This document shows, in pieces, positions 45,332 through 57,982 of a stretch of DNA of 64,000 nt. The DNA comes from Corbicula japonica (Eukaryota; Mollusca; Bivalvia; Venerida; Cyrenidae): contig JAZAYU010000199.1 in the NCBI GenBank assembly GCA_038501625.1, positions 372,001 through 436,000 on the forward strand, in the 5' to 3' direction. The notes beneath the pieces are model-generated. The model did not search any database and was not told where the DNA came from. It was given only the letters and a program-made list of their open reading frames with translations. Within the stretch, counting starts at the first letter, position 1. Every line of letters starts with the position of its first letter. The position numbers and the translations under genes are program-made.

Positions 45332-47540
45332 AATTTAAAGAACTCGTAGGTTTCTATAAAAAGCACGAGTCCGTTATCCCTGCTTCACCGCTGGTAGAAG
45401 ATCATGGCGTTCCTTTAATGGAGCTGTACGTGCAGCCCCCGATGTCGGCGTTTGTCGAACCGAATGCCTTTGGACAAGGAAAAAAAACGTCCCTTAAAGG
45501 CGCCAGTCTCTTCGTATCGGATGCTTTTCCTCAACGACGATAACGTTCCTTATACCAATATTTATGTTCAGGCTAACGCTGGCTGTGGGAAGACGGCTTT
45601 TACTCAAATGGCAGCTATACGTGGTGTCAGCCAGACATGCAAAATACAAAGAAGGTCAATAAGTTCGTAGACGTAGACACACTACAACGGTTTGATTTAT
45701 TTTTTTTTCTGTTACACTTGCGAGACTTCCATGACATAAAGGTTTGTCTTCTAGACGAACTTATTCTCAAGTTTGTAGAACAAAGTTTGCCAGAACCGTA
45801 ACGCTTTTCTGAGCAATTTATAAAAAAGTATGTTGCGGACAAGATCCTGTTTGATTGTATGCGATGGTCTCGATGAGTGCACGCATCCAAGCGGCAAGTG
45901 TGTGAGAACCTGGAATACCGCACAACAACTATGGCAAAAACTGCACGGTCCTCAGTACCACCCGACCATGGAAACTCAGTACAATAGGGCTCACACAAAA
46001 CCTAATTGACCGACATGTGGAAATCTCTGTGCTGGATGACGGAACATACAAAAAACTGATATTAAACGCAGTAAAACTTCTGAGCAAAACCAGTGGTAAA
46101 CAAGAGCCTGATTTGAATGACTTTGACAAAAAAGTAGAATCAGTAAACCTCGGAGATATCCGGTTTATTCCGTACATGTTACTTCAGATTATTTGCATCT
46201 GGTTTGATGGTCTTAGCATCGGCAAGTCAAAATGTGAAACATATAGTAACAATATTGAATTAACTCTTCAGCGGGGTTTGAATAAGAAAATTACACTGAC
46301 CACTCCTACTGAAAACGCGGAACATAATGTTTCAGTCCCTGAATTTATGAGACATAATGCGTTGTGTAAGCGATATGTGAACTTACTTTTAAAGCTAGGA
46401 GAGTTAGCGTTCTATAGATTTTTTCCGGAGAGTAAAGAATCCAGCGAAGTGATTGAAAGCACAACTGTGTTGAAATTTCTGGCAGAGCAGGAACTGGAGT
46501 TTTGTCTAAAAATCGGACTGTTGAGTCAATCCAAGGACAGTAGCAAAGCCTCAGTAAAGTTGTATGCAGTTTTCTTTCAACACCAGTCGGTACAAGAATT
46601 TATGGCTGCGTTGTAAATCAGGTATGAATGGCAACAGGAACATGTAAAAACGACTATTCTTGATGTCTGTTCATCCCTTTCAAATGTTTTGGAAATCGAA
46701 AATATATTTGTTTTCGTGTGTGGTATGAATTCCGAAGTATATACAGATATTTCCGATGAGCTACAAAAGATCGTTGACCGTGACAGTGTGACGTGTCAGT
46801 ACAGGACATACATGTGTATTGATTACAATGACGATAGGAGAACAATGATTTCTTACCAGTCAATACAGATCCAGTGTTGGCAAGAAAGTGTTAGAAATGG
46901 AAACCAAAGTTGTAATATTTATTTTCACGATATCCTGATTGGTGATGATGATGACGATGAGGAAGAGGAGGAGGAGAAAGATGATGGTCATCATGCTGAT
47001 GACAACAGTCCATTAGAAGACAAATTAACAGCTTTAAAAGAGATAAATAAATATACTTTAATAAATGTAACATTAAATCGCTGCTTATATCGGATCCAGA
47101 AGAGAAGATTACAAAGTTTATGCTGTCATTAGATACTGATTTGTTTACCTCAATGAGACAATGAGACTAGAAGGCTGTGACAAGGAATTAGGATGGCTCG
47201 CTGGCATCCTTATTAAAGCATCCCATACGCTTAAATGTTTGACACTATCCCTAAGGTATAGAATTTCTATGCCCTTTTCCAGTATAACGGCGCTAACGGG
47301 ACTTACTTGCTTACAATCATTGTTTCTTTATAATGTGTCATGATTCACAGTAACATTGAACGTCTGTATACCTTTATTAGCCAGACCACAACACTGACAC
47401 AGATCAAGCTGGAAAACATAAGTTGCACGGACCACAACAGTCGGCACCGTGGCTGTGACGTTGCAATGGACATAAGTGGTCTGAACGAGCTGAAAATAAA
47501 TCTTTATGGCGTACCATTGAGCTAACTAAAGTTTAACCAA
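45332..47540 (+). pseudogene. NACHT-domain NLR-like gene, decayed
   Basis: After an acceptor (TTTATGTTTTAG) the frame reads FKELVGFYKKHESVIPASPL, then shifts at an A-run near 45480 into YVQANAGCGKTAFTQMA, a Walker A P-loop (45566-45610). Further shifts lead through FFFLLHLRDFHDIK to SCLIVCDGLDECTHP, the Walker B block near 45855-45895, and CTVLSTTRPWKLS, the sensor region. From about 45990 one frame runs to 46616 and, past a single in-frame TAA (46614-46616), on to 47110. It includes AVFFQHQSVQEFMAAL and NIFVFVCGMN, as in NACHT C-terminal helices, and an acidic run DDDDDEEEEEEKDD near 46945-46990. Beyond are leucine-rich fragments (47161-47525) in two frames. At least four frameshifts and two stops make it a pseudogene. 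NLRs sense infection or stress in the cytosol. Confidence 0.8.
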
Positions 47541-48144
47541 GATACATTGATAAGCTTGAGTTCTGGCGGTGGAAAGAGATGACGGCCAATTTCAGTCTGC
47601 ATTGCGTAAAGTTCTAAGAGGAACAATGGTCATGTCATCATAAACGTTACACAACATTAGGCTTTTTACATTAACTCAGCTTCAGAATCTCAAAATTCGT
47701 AATTCATTCATCGATTTTCATTTGCAATGACAAATATATTGAAAAAAAATGATAATAGTGCTAAAAGTTGTTTGCACAAGTACACATATTATTATGCATT
47801 AGTTGTACAGTACAAGCATGATGACAACATGCAATTGTGTGGAAAGTTACATACATAACTCCATCATGATTATTGAATTTTTCCCCTTTACTCCATCATG
47901 ATTATTGAATTTTGCCCCTTTTTAGCTCTACTATTCTAAGAATATGAAGAGCTGTTACAGTCACCCGTGCGTCGGCACGCGCCTAGTGATTTTCATTGGG
48001 CGAGTGCGTGTGTGTTTTTGATAGATCCTCTGATATACGTACCTTTGTTAAAAAAATATGTGAATTTTCCGTTGGACAATATTTTGTCAAATCATTTTCT
48101 ACTTTTTTGTCATGTGAAAATTTCGAACCTGTTTTAGGGGGGTC
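47541..48144. repeat. Plain sequence with a 31-bp tandem duplication
   Basis: ACTCCATCATGATTATTGAA TTTTnCCCCTTT occurs twice at 47860-47922. The rest has no recognisable feature. Confidence 0.6.
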
Positions 48145-48262
48145 TAAGGTTCCATACGAAATTTTCACAAATATGTGAAATTTTCGTACGAAATTTTCAC
48201 ACGTTTGTGAGGAATTCGTACGAATTTTTTCACACGTGTGACGAATTCGTTTGTGTGAATAT
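48145..48262. repeat. Run of short palindromes
   Basis: Within 120 bases lie TTTCACAAATATGTGAAA, TTCGTACGAA (twice), CACACGTGTG and further CGAAATTTTCACA blocks. The segment is built from a roughly 25-bp self-complementary unit. Confidence 0.7.
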
Positions 48263-49265
48263 TTCGGTTCAACACTGCACATGCATATATTGATTGAACA
48301 TGTCTATTACCATATTCTTATTTTTTATATATGTTCAATGTTCAAATAAATGACATAAAAGTGTTGGGATTTTATCAGTTTCTTTAAGATTAAACAAACT
48401 TTACAGCAGGTAAATATCTACCTTTGTCGAAGATATTAACTGGTTCTTAAGTCATACTTAGTTAGTGCTAATTCAACAAAATTTTAACAGAAACCATAAA
48501 GGAACGGAGTAGCCATGTGACTGGGTTCTTAAAAGTAAATCTTACGCTTAGTTTAGGGTCCAATACACTCGTCCTTGCACGTTCATCGGATAAAAAGAAA
48601 ATTATCAAAATCTCTATAACGGCAAAATGCCGTTGAATGAAACTTTGCACAAATGCATGTTACTACATATAATGTATCTTTATTTTGCCTTCGGTATGAC
48701 ACGTAAGAACAGTAACGAAAAATAGCGAGATCAAAAAATTCTCAAAACTTCTATTGACGAAGTTCACAAAAACTAAACAACACAAACATCATTTGAAATG
48801 ACCACATAAATTTATGATACTGACAACAACATCTTGTGTCCTCGTGACTTACATTTGTAAACTATATGAGTGTGTTTGACCTTCGATTTCCCTGTCGCTT
48901 CTGGTCGCGTCACGTTAATTTCTCTTTTCCTAGTTGAAAGTTCTTTACAAAGTTTTTTCTTGTCAGTATCATTACACTCATGTTGGAATTAAAAATGTTT
49001 TGTATTGCTTAGTTGTGGTGAATTTATATAAATAGAATTTAATGGAATTTTTAGAAAAAAAACTTTTTTCTTTACTGTTCTAAGTTAAACGTGAATACCA
49101 TATGCAAAAATAAAGATACATTAGTAACATTCATTTCGCCAATTTTTCATTGAACGGCATTTTGATGTTATCGAGATTTTTATATTTTTTCTATCGATGA
49201 TCTTGCAAGAAGGAGTGTAGTGGACCCTTAACACTTACATACTTAGTATTTTACATCTATTGAAT
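48263..49265. other. No recognisable gene (1 kb)
   Basis: AT-rich. CAACGGCATTTTG-type phrases occur near 48620 and 49150 in both orientations, perhaps ends of an old inverted element, but the match is short. Confidence 0.4.
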
Positions 49266-49405
49266 ATGCCATCACAAACTTATTATTATTAAGTACTTAA
49301 CAGACACTTGATAAGTGATCGAAGCGAGTAGTTCAAACATAGAAGATGTGCAGAATATTTGGAATTCTATTTCACTGATTAGATGTAAAAATGTAGAATA
49401 AAAAA
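49266..49405. repeat. Dispersed repeat family C, copy 2
   Basis: Partner of 30845-30985; the order of blocks is conserved, with many substitutions. Confidence 0.6.
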
Positions 49406-50034
49406 AAGAAGTAGCAGTTTATATAACGACAATACTGCTTGGAGAATTCGCCGCATTAAATAAGAAGATTGGTGATGGCCACGTGCTCGTGCACAATCTT
49501 TGATTTATGATGCAAGCTCCCCGTTGGCTGATCCATAATTTGTTATTGAGGCCTCAACGAATTTAGGCTCTGTTATGCATTAATACAAGACACGATAGGT
49601 TCAAAGCTCTCCTTATTATGGAAGTGGATATCTGCCAAACACATAACAAATAAGTCATTTTTATATGTGTTTTTTTTTTGTTATTTTGGCGTGCAGAAAA
49701 CAAGAATAGTTAATGCATGACTATACACGAAACTTAAGAGGGCGACTAACGACAAGATTTTTAATCAGCAGTTTCTTATGGCAGATATTGAAATGTCGTG
49801 TTTTTTCTTTACTTTGTCGTCTGTTGCCCCTTTTAACTCAAAACTATACACAAAAAAGTTTTATTAACTAGGAATGCAATAACACAATTATAGGTGTTTC
49901 TCAACACTACATATTTTACAGTCGTTTCATTCGTTGCCCGATATTTGTTTGTGATGGCTGGTATGACAGCCTACAACACCAAAAGCCCTTGAGATAAATA
50001 CAGCATGCAGCTGCAACAATTAATAATTATTGTT
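49406..50034. other. No recognisable feature
   Basis: AT-rich non-coding DNA. Confidence 0.4.
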
Positions 50035-50285
50035 TTGTTTTGTGATACGAGAACCTGTTTGGGCAAGTGGTAGGTTGGTTCAGTGGCAATTTGTTTTGCC
50101 ACTGACCTTTCCAAGGAGGTAACCCCTCGGGTTCTCACGTTCGTTAGTTGTTCGTTGCGTCCTACTTGAACTGACATACTTATAACAAACATGCCCTTTC
50201 CCTCTCTTCCTCTTTTCTTTTTCGCTGCGTGGGGAGGCTGTGTTTTGTGAGTGTGGCGATTCCTGATATGCATATATATTATTTT
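50035..50285 (-). repeat. Dispersed repeat family A, minus-strand copy with core deletion
   Basis: Head at 50275-50285. The core lacks the CCCTAGAACCTGGTTTAAAC stretch, joining GGTAGGTTGGTT directly to CAGTGGCAATTTG. Confidence 0.85.
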
Positions 50286-50599
50286 TTTGTTCTAAATGTG
50301 CCATTGTACGTGTTATATGTTTCATGTGTTTGCCCTGCGTTATACGAAATCTAAAAACAAGAACAATCGTCTGTAAATTGTTATTTACGGCTAACACTCA
50401 GTTAATACATGGTGAATAAATCAGAAAACATAATTATGTCAGCCGACAAAACTAAAGCAACTGACTACAGAATATGGCGCATAATGACAAAATGTGTGTG
50501 TGACCACAGTACCCTACTTTGTCATGGTGCATCACAAATAGAAAACTAAAAAGAGTAAACAAATCGCCCCCACAAAAAAGAAAGACCAGTGTCAAGCAA

Positions 50600-51190
50600 G
50601 TCGCATCAAGGATATATATTATCAAGTTGCCCCCTGACATATTGGTACACTATTAGGTTGGCCCACGTCAAAATAGTCCTGTATCAATTTGGTCCCTATA
50701 CAGTATGTCAAGTATGTCCAGTATCAAGTTGGCGTATTCATGCCATTACAATATCAAGTTGCCCCAGTCTAGTTATCCTAGTATTAGGTTGGCCCCAGTC
50801 ATTTTGCACCAACCATGTTTAATTATGTTAATCCAGTAACAAGTTGACCCAAATCATGTCGACAGTCTAGTATAAAGTTGGTTCCGGCCATATAATTTCA
50901 ATATCGATTTAGCCCCAATATCAATATGGCCATTGTCATGTTAGTCCATTATCCAGTTTTTTAATATCAGTACCAATTTGGTTTTCGTCATGTCAGACAA
51001 GTATCAAGTTGGACTCTATCAAGTCATTCGAAAATCAAATTGGTTCGTTCATGCGAGTATAGTATAAATTCGCCTTTCCACTGTGTCGGTAATTAAGTAG
51101 GCATCAGTCCAGTATCAATCGGTCCCATACCATGTTAGTCAAGAATATTTGTCTCATCACGTAAGACAAATATCAATCTGCTTCTAAATG
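50600..51190. repeat. Degenerate minisatellite, about 37-bp unit
   Basis: The phrase (A/C)AGTATCAAGTTGGCCCC and variants (GTATTAGGTTGGCCC, AATATCAAGTTGCCCC, GTAACAAGTTGACCC) recur about every 35-40 bases, commonly followed by AGTCATGT. Units are strongly diverged. Confidence 0.75.
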
Positions 51191-52404
51191 CCGATAATGG
51201 CAACTAACAAAATGATATTCGCTCCGTTATTCTTCAATCCACGCTGGTATGTGGCCGGGGTCCTAATCGAGCAAATGCACTTAATTTCCTGACCAATACG
51301 TAATTAGAACCCGGTCGTTCCTTCGGAACGGCAGTTACGGTACTGCACTTGTTACTTTATATTATGAATTATGTAATAAAAGAACGGAACAATTCCAAAT
51401 TTTTTAACGTCAAACCTCAAAACCCTGTTTAGGTTCAATCCTTTTTAATACAAACGATATAGCAACGACCTGTTTCCAAGGGCTAGACAAAGCGAAATAA
51501 CAGTGTTTTAAGTATCCCTGATAAACGCAGAACAGATCTTTTGTGGTAAACATTGATTACCTGAGAAAATATGCAGCTACTCTGGCCAGGGTCCGGTCCT
51601 AGCTGATGGTCTTCACTTCAGGTGGTCAGTGTACTCCTCGAGCAAACGTACCTAATATCCGGCAAAGAGACCAATGGAAATTGACCGAGAATAGTTTTCA
51701 TGCTAGAGTAATTTTTTTTAGCTTTCCCTATTTGTTATGGCCTGCTAACATTTGTTATGGCCAATAAAAGTGTTGAATATATCCTGGTTCCTGAACTGTT
51801 CAGCAAAATGATAATTTACCCAATGCCTTTAACATACGGACTAACAAACCCAGCACTGTGGTTATGCTCCAGCTGTAAGTCAATGAATATGTTTATGCCC
51901 TAAAATGTGTTGTAATTTAATTTGTAAATCTTTTGGAAATTTAATTTAATTTTGGTAAATTTTAAATCAATTCGATGTTTTAAATAATTGAAATAACATA
52001 AAATCATTTTTTGTTTACTGAGAAATAATTTGAGTATTGAACACACTTTTCAAAATTCTCTTTTAAGTTTGACTACTAATCAAGGTAACATAATAAAAAC
52101 TACTATTTTTTGCTTAACAATACTTTAAAATTAAACGTATTCTCCACTTTCATTTTTTAAGAAGGATGTGTTCCACTATAGCCTGTGCCATATTGTTTTG
52201 TCAGCATATTTCATTAATATGGTGCAGGTACGAACAAGTAAACTTTGATGATATTAAATTGAATAATGACAATCTTTCTAAACTTCTGGATTTAATGATA
52301 ATGATACCTTTGGTCGGTATAAGTAAATCACATACCAGCATGGATTGAAAGATATCGCAATACAAATGGGGTTTACTCAGAAATTAAATGATGATGTTTT
52401 TTTC
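51191..52404. other. No recognisable gene (1.2 kb)
   Basis: AT-rich, no supported features. ACCCGGTCGTTCCTTCGGAAC near 51310 forms a small hairpin. Confidence 0.4.
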
Positions 52405-52445
52405 TGAATGTGGCGATTCCAGATATGCATATTTCACTTTTTTTT
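52405..52445 (-). repeat. Family A head fragment
   Basis: TGAATGTGGCGATTCCAGAT then ATGCATATTTCAC is the family A head alone, truncated after about 40 bases. Confidence 0.75.
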
Positions 52446-52489
52446 AAACATAAATTTATTCCCTTCAATGCAAAATCCAAACCCTTTGT

Positions 52490-52550
52490 TGTCATAGTTG
52501 ATAGAGTGATTGCCTCTCAGCTTGGCAGACGTCGGTTCGATTTTAAACTC
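52490..52550 (+). repeat. tRNA-like SINE fragment
   Basis: TAGAGTGATTGCCTCTCAGC then TTGGCAGACGTCGGTTCGAT has the D-stem to T-arm spacing of a tRNA and a B-box GGTTCGATT, but no acceptor pairing. Confidence 0.4.
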
Positions 52551-52914
52551 CAACTTATTTTCTGTATTTTGAGTGTTGGTATTTTTTTAATGTTATGGTA
52601 TATTCATATAATATAAATAACCAAACATAATTATATTCGCTATGCACAAGTACTAAAAACATACTGTTTTTATCTCCACTTTATTGCAGCTCGATATCCA
52701 TCGTGCGCACACGAACATTGAAGCTTTTATTTGCCTTGGTTTGTGATCTTTTTACTGACTTATGCTGATAGAAATAATTATACTTGTCTGTAAGATATTT
52801 CTAATTCCATATTTAACAAAATATATTTTTCCAATCTGAAACGCCGTATCGCAATCCTAAAATTCAAAACAAACAAAACCGGACCAGGAATAACACATTT
52901 CTTTTTAGATTAAG
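52551..52914. other. No recognisable feature
   Basis: AT-rich non-coding DNA. Confidence 0.4.
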
Positions 52915-53348
52915 TAGTAATTAAAAAAGCAATATATGCATAACAGGAATCGCCACACTCACAAAACACAGCCTCCCCACGCAGCGAAAAAGAAGAGAGG
53001 AAGAGAGAAAGCGCATGTTTTATATAAGTATGTCAATTCAAATAGGACGCCACAAACAATTAACGAAGAAGAGAACCTTTTTGGATACCGCCTTGGAACG
53101 GTCAGTGGCAAAACAAATTGCCACTGGGGGTTTAAACCAGGTTCTAGGGTGCACTAACCTCACACTTGCCCCAACAGGTTCTCGTATCACAAAACAAGTA
53201 CAAATTGTCTTGGTGAAATAACTCCATCCCATCCATCAGCTCAACAATGTTGCATGCAAAAGCATACGAACATATAAACATAAGAATTTAATAGCATTGC
53301 AAAGCCAAAGGGCGGGTACTCAATGATCTTACCGAGACCAGAGCACAT
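52915..53348 (+). repeat. Family A copy interrupted by the gypsy element (left part)
   Basis: Head to GAGACCAGAGCACAT. The sequence resumes at 62604 with ACATGGAGTAAAATCAGCAA and continues to about 62715, exactly as in the uninterrupted copy at 17339-17860. The LTR element therefore landed in this repeat. Confidence 0.9.
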
Positions 53349-54011
53349 TGTTACGACCAGGTATTCGAACAGAATGATCACCAACAGCAAGTATTACAAA
53401 AATATATTTTATTAAACAAACAATAACAAACAAGTGAAATTTACAATACCTTATATAGCTATATCTCCACACAATTTCAAAGTAAAATCCTAAATTGTCC
53501 ACAGTTTGTTCAATATTTAAATGTTATAGTCCTCTGATCCTGAATTATCACTTTGAAATCACTGTCCGAAAGTCCAGAAGTTCCAATATAGTAAGCCAAA
53601 ATAATCACAACACGTTTGTTGAATAATCTTCTTTTAAAAGTTATAAACTTATTAATTATATCCGTGAATGCCAACCCAAAACAGCTTCAGATATCCGATT
53701 ATATATATTACCAGAGAAGCTTCTAGAACCTTCAGACAATTTCTCCATCAAATATACTTCCAGAATATACCAACAAGTCTATATTTATCATGCTAAATGA
53801 TTACATAAAGCATAGTGTTTTTCCATGTCTAAATATAGAACAGCTTACGGTACATGTATATTCTAGAACAATCTTGAAAAATCAATAATAGCAAACAGCA
53901 TATATGTTTATATGCATATTGAAAAAACTTCCACAATGACTTAACCTTTTCCTAGCTACATACTAGAAAGTTCTAGCAAGAGATCAAACATAATAGCATG
54001 TATGCATAACA
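53349..54011 (-). repeat. 3' LTR of the gypsy element
   Basis: On the minus strand it begins TGTTATGCATACATGC and ends GGTCGTAACA (TG...CA). I noticed only two differences from the 5' LTR, a T/C inside and an A/G in the terminal bases, implying recent insertion. Confidence 0.95.
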
Positions 54012-54030
54012 CCTCCCCTCTTGAAGAAAA
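54012..54030 (-). other. Polypurine tract
   Basis: Minus strand TTCAAGAGGGGAGG lies immediately upstream of the 3' LTR, the expected plus-strand primer position. Confidence 0.75.
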
Positions 54031-54163
54031 GAAAATTTTATGAATATAAAATTTTCTTTGTTCACAAAATTGACATCTCCATATCATAAGCAATCAACAG
54101 TGAAATGACATCATAAATATAAACATTCATAACAATACAGCATCTATACAAGTCCAGCAAACA

Positions 54164-54166
54164 ATT

Positions 54167-54199
<33 letters not shown>
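54164..54199. repeat. (AT)n microsatellite at left junction
   Basis: About 17 AT dinucleotides directly left of the element's terminal repeat. Confidence 0.9.
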
Positions 54200-54202
<3 letters not shown>

Positions 54203-57200
54203 TAGTCAAAAGTTCTAAGTGCACACTTAATAAATGTTGATTTTCCGAACTATTTGATAAAATCTTTCAAAATATTATAAATTATAATGAAGGAGTATCA
54301 ATATCATATTAACCCACACAAACAAACTGGAATCTGCTTAGCGCAATTAAAAAAAAAGAACATGTTTAGCTCACTGGTAAACAGATTGCAATTCTCAAGT
54401 AAATAATCATTGCATCCGCTATAAGTTGTGATTATTTTTTCATCTCTTTATCATCAAAATTTGACGTAAGTCTCAAGGAAATGTTGTGGTTTGTCATTTC
54501 ATTGCACTTAAATAACTTCCTGTAGCTTCTTAATGGTCTGATGGGGACGATGAGCCAACACGCTCTTGTCTATTTTATCCATAACGTGATAACGTTGATG
54601 TCAAGGAGAAAATTCTATTTTCCTCAAATTGGTTTTCGCCAAACGTTTCTTAGTGGTCTAGCGATTTGGGACGATGCAATTCTCTATGATAGAGGGTTAG
54701 GGTTAGGGTTATGGTTATGCACTTTCTCTAGAAATGTCATGTCTATTCAAATGTAATTGTATTGTATATATGTTATTAAAATTTATTTTTCTTAAGTATC
54801 TCGAAAGATATACTTATCAAATTGTCAACGGCTAATATAATGGCCGGCTATATATATTATATAGGGAATAAGGGCATTATGAGAGGACCACTCTAAGCGC
54901 AGGACGGCTAATAGAAAATATATAGGAGCTATTTTTATATGATACCCCATAATAAGCAAATTATGCTATATGTACCGTTAGCCGGCGATACAGTTAGCCG
55001 TTGAGTAGCCGTGCAGCGTTTCACGGAGTGCTAAGCACGGCTACTAAACGGCTAACTGTATCGCCGGCTAACGGTACATATAGCATAATTTGCTTATTAT
55101 GGGGTATCATATAAAATAGCTCCTATATATTTTCTATTAGCCGTCCTGCGCTTAGAGTGGTCCTCTCATAATGCCCTTATTCCCTATATAATACATATAG
55201 CCGGCCATTATATTAGCCGTTGACAATTTGATAGGTATATCTTTCGAGATACTTAAGAAAAATAAATTTTAATAACATATATACAATACAATTACATTTG
55301 AATAGACATGACATTTCTAGAGAAAGTGCATAACAGTTCGAGATTGTAGTTTTTACAAATGTGTTATCTCACACTCATTATCATAGTACGGGTCCAAGAA
55401 TGCAGCGGAATATATATCAATAGACTCATCCGGTGTGCCGTACATCGTCTGGGTGTTGAACGGGTATTCTATGATGTCGTAAGGGGTACTTTCATATCTA
55501 GGGGAGAGAATCTGCATAATTTCCATTTCTCGTTCGATGACGTTTCTCTCCGGTTTGTGATCTAAAAATAGTCTCTGTATGGGTGCTGGTTTTTCCGCTA
55601 ATGGCGTGTACTATGATAATGAGTGTGAGATAACACATTTGTAAAAACTACAATCTCGAACTGTTATGCACTTTCTCTAGAAATGTCATGTCTATTCAAA
55701 TGTAATTGTATTGTATATATGTTATTAAAATTTATTTTTCTTAAGTATCTCCAAAGATATACTTATCAAATTGTCAACGGCTAATATAATGGCCGGCTAT
55801 ATATATTATATAGGGAATAAGGGCATTATGAGAGGACCACTCTAAGCGCAGGACGGCTAATAGAAAATATATAGGAGCTATTTTTATATGATACCCCATA
55901 ATAAGCAAATTATGCTATATGTACCGTTAGCCGGCGAGACAGTTAGCCGGTGAGTAGCCGTGCAGCGTTTCACGGAGTGCTAAGCACGGCTACTCACCGG
56001 CTAACTGTCTCGCCGGCTAACGGTACATATAGCATAATTTGCTTATTATGGGGTATCATATAAAAATAGCTCCTATTTTCTATTAGCTGTCCTGCGCTTA
56101 GAGTGGTCCTCTCATAATGCCCTTATTCCCTATATAATATATATAGCCGGCCATTATATTAGCCGTTGACAATTTGATAAGTATATCTTTCGAGATACTT
56201 AAGAAAAATAAATTTTAATAACATATTGGACCCGTACTATGATAATGAGTGTGAGATAACACATTTGTAAAAACTACAATCTCGAACTGTTATGCACTTT
56301 CTCTAGAAATGTCATGTCTATTCAAATGTAATTGTATTGTATATATGTTATTAAAATTTATTTTTCTTAAGTATCTCGAAAGATATACTTATCAAATTGT
56401 CAACGGCTAATATAATGGCCGGCTATATATATTATATAGGGAATAAGGGCATTATGAGTGGACCACTCTAAGCGCAGGACGGCTAATAGAAAATATATAG
56501 GAGCTATTTTCCACTCTAAGCGCAGGACGGCTAATAGAAAATATATAGGAGCTATTTTTATATGATACCCCATAATAAGCAAATTATGCTATATGTACCG
56601 TTAGCCGGCGAGACAGTTAGCCGGTGAGTAGCCGTGCTTAGCACTCCGTGAAACGCTGCACGGCTACTCACCGGCTAACTGTCTCGCCGGCTAACGGTAC
56701 ATATAGCATAATTTGCTTATTATGGGGTATCATATAAAAATAGCTCCTATATATTTTCTATTAGCCGTCCTGCGCTTAGAGTGGTCCTCTCATAATGCCC
56801 TTATTCCCTATATAATATATATAGCCGGCCATGATATTAGCCGTTGACAATTTGATAAGTATATCTTTCGAGATACTTAAGAAAAATAAATTTTAATAAC
56901 ATATATACAATACAATTACATTTGAATAGACATGACATTTCTAGAGAAAGTGCATAACAGTTCGAGATTGTAGTTTTTACAAATGTGTTATCTCACACTC
57001 ATTATCATAGTACGGGTCCAATATGTTATTAAAATTTATTTTTCTTAAGTATCTCGAAAGATATACTTATCAAATTGTCAACGGCTAATATAATGGCCGG
57101 CTATATATATTATATAGGGAATAAGGGCATTATGAGAGGACCACTCTAAGCGCAGGACGGCTAATAGAAAATATATAGGAGCTATTTTTATATGATACCC

Positions 57201-57982
57201 CATAATAAGCAAATTATGCTATATGTACCGTTAGCCGGCGAGACAGTTAGCCGGTGAGTAGCCGTGCAGCGTTTCACGGAGTGCTAAGCACGGCTACTCA
57301 CCGGTCAATTATATAACCCTAACCCTATTTTGTCCGAATAAACATGATTTTCGATTAATTCGGTTTTAAAGTTTAGTTGATTTCTTTTAATTTAAGTCTA
57401 GAGTTTTGATAATTGGGCACTTATCAAACAAATGCAATTTTAAAATTTTCGTTTTTACGTTTCTTTGCGTAAATATTTAATGACGTAAGAGAGTTACGTC
57501 AACGTTCAACGTAAGCAACGTTATCAATCTAGAAAATAATTTCAATTGAATTTTTTTCTTATTATGATAAAATATGCAAAAATGAGGCATTTATTTTTTA
57601 TTTACGAATAACATCAGGATGTTTTATAACAAATTAAAAGTAGTGCCAGTTTAGAGCAATTTGACGGCACTTTCGTGGCTAACAGTCGTCAAACGTTCCA
57701 TAGTTATAAAACTTTGGTGTGTGTTTTTAGATTGTCCGGTATCGGTTAACATGTGAAAAACAAAATCGGATGTAAAAAGTTCAATTTCGATTGCCGCACG
57801 GGGATTAGGCATAAATAGCGTATGCCGAAGTAGAAGACGTACTACGTAAAACAAATGTTCAGTTTTCAAATATTTTTTATTGTTTGATCATATTTAACAT
57901 AATGTCAAACTTGTTTTGAATTATGATTATTTTACTTTCAGATATTCAACATTGAAATGTGTGCACTTAGAACTTTTGATGA

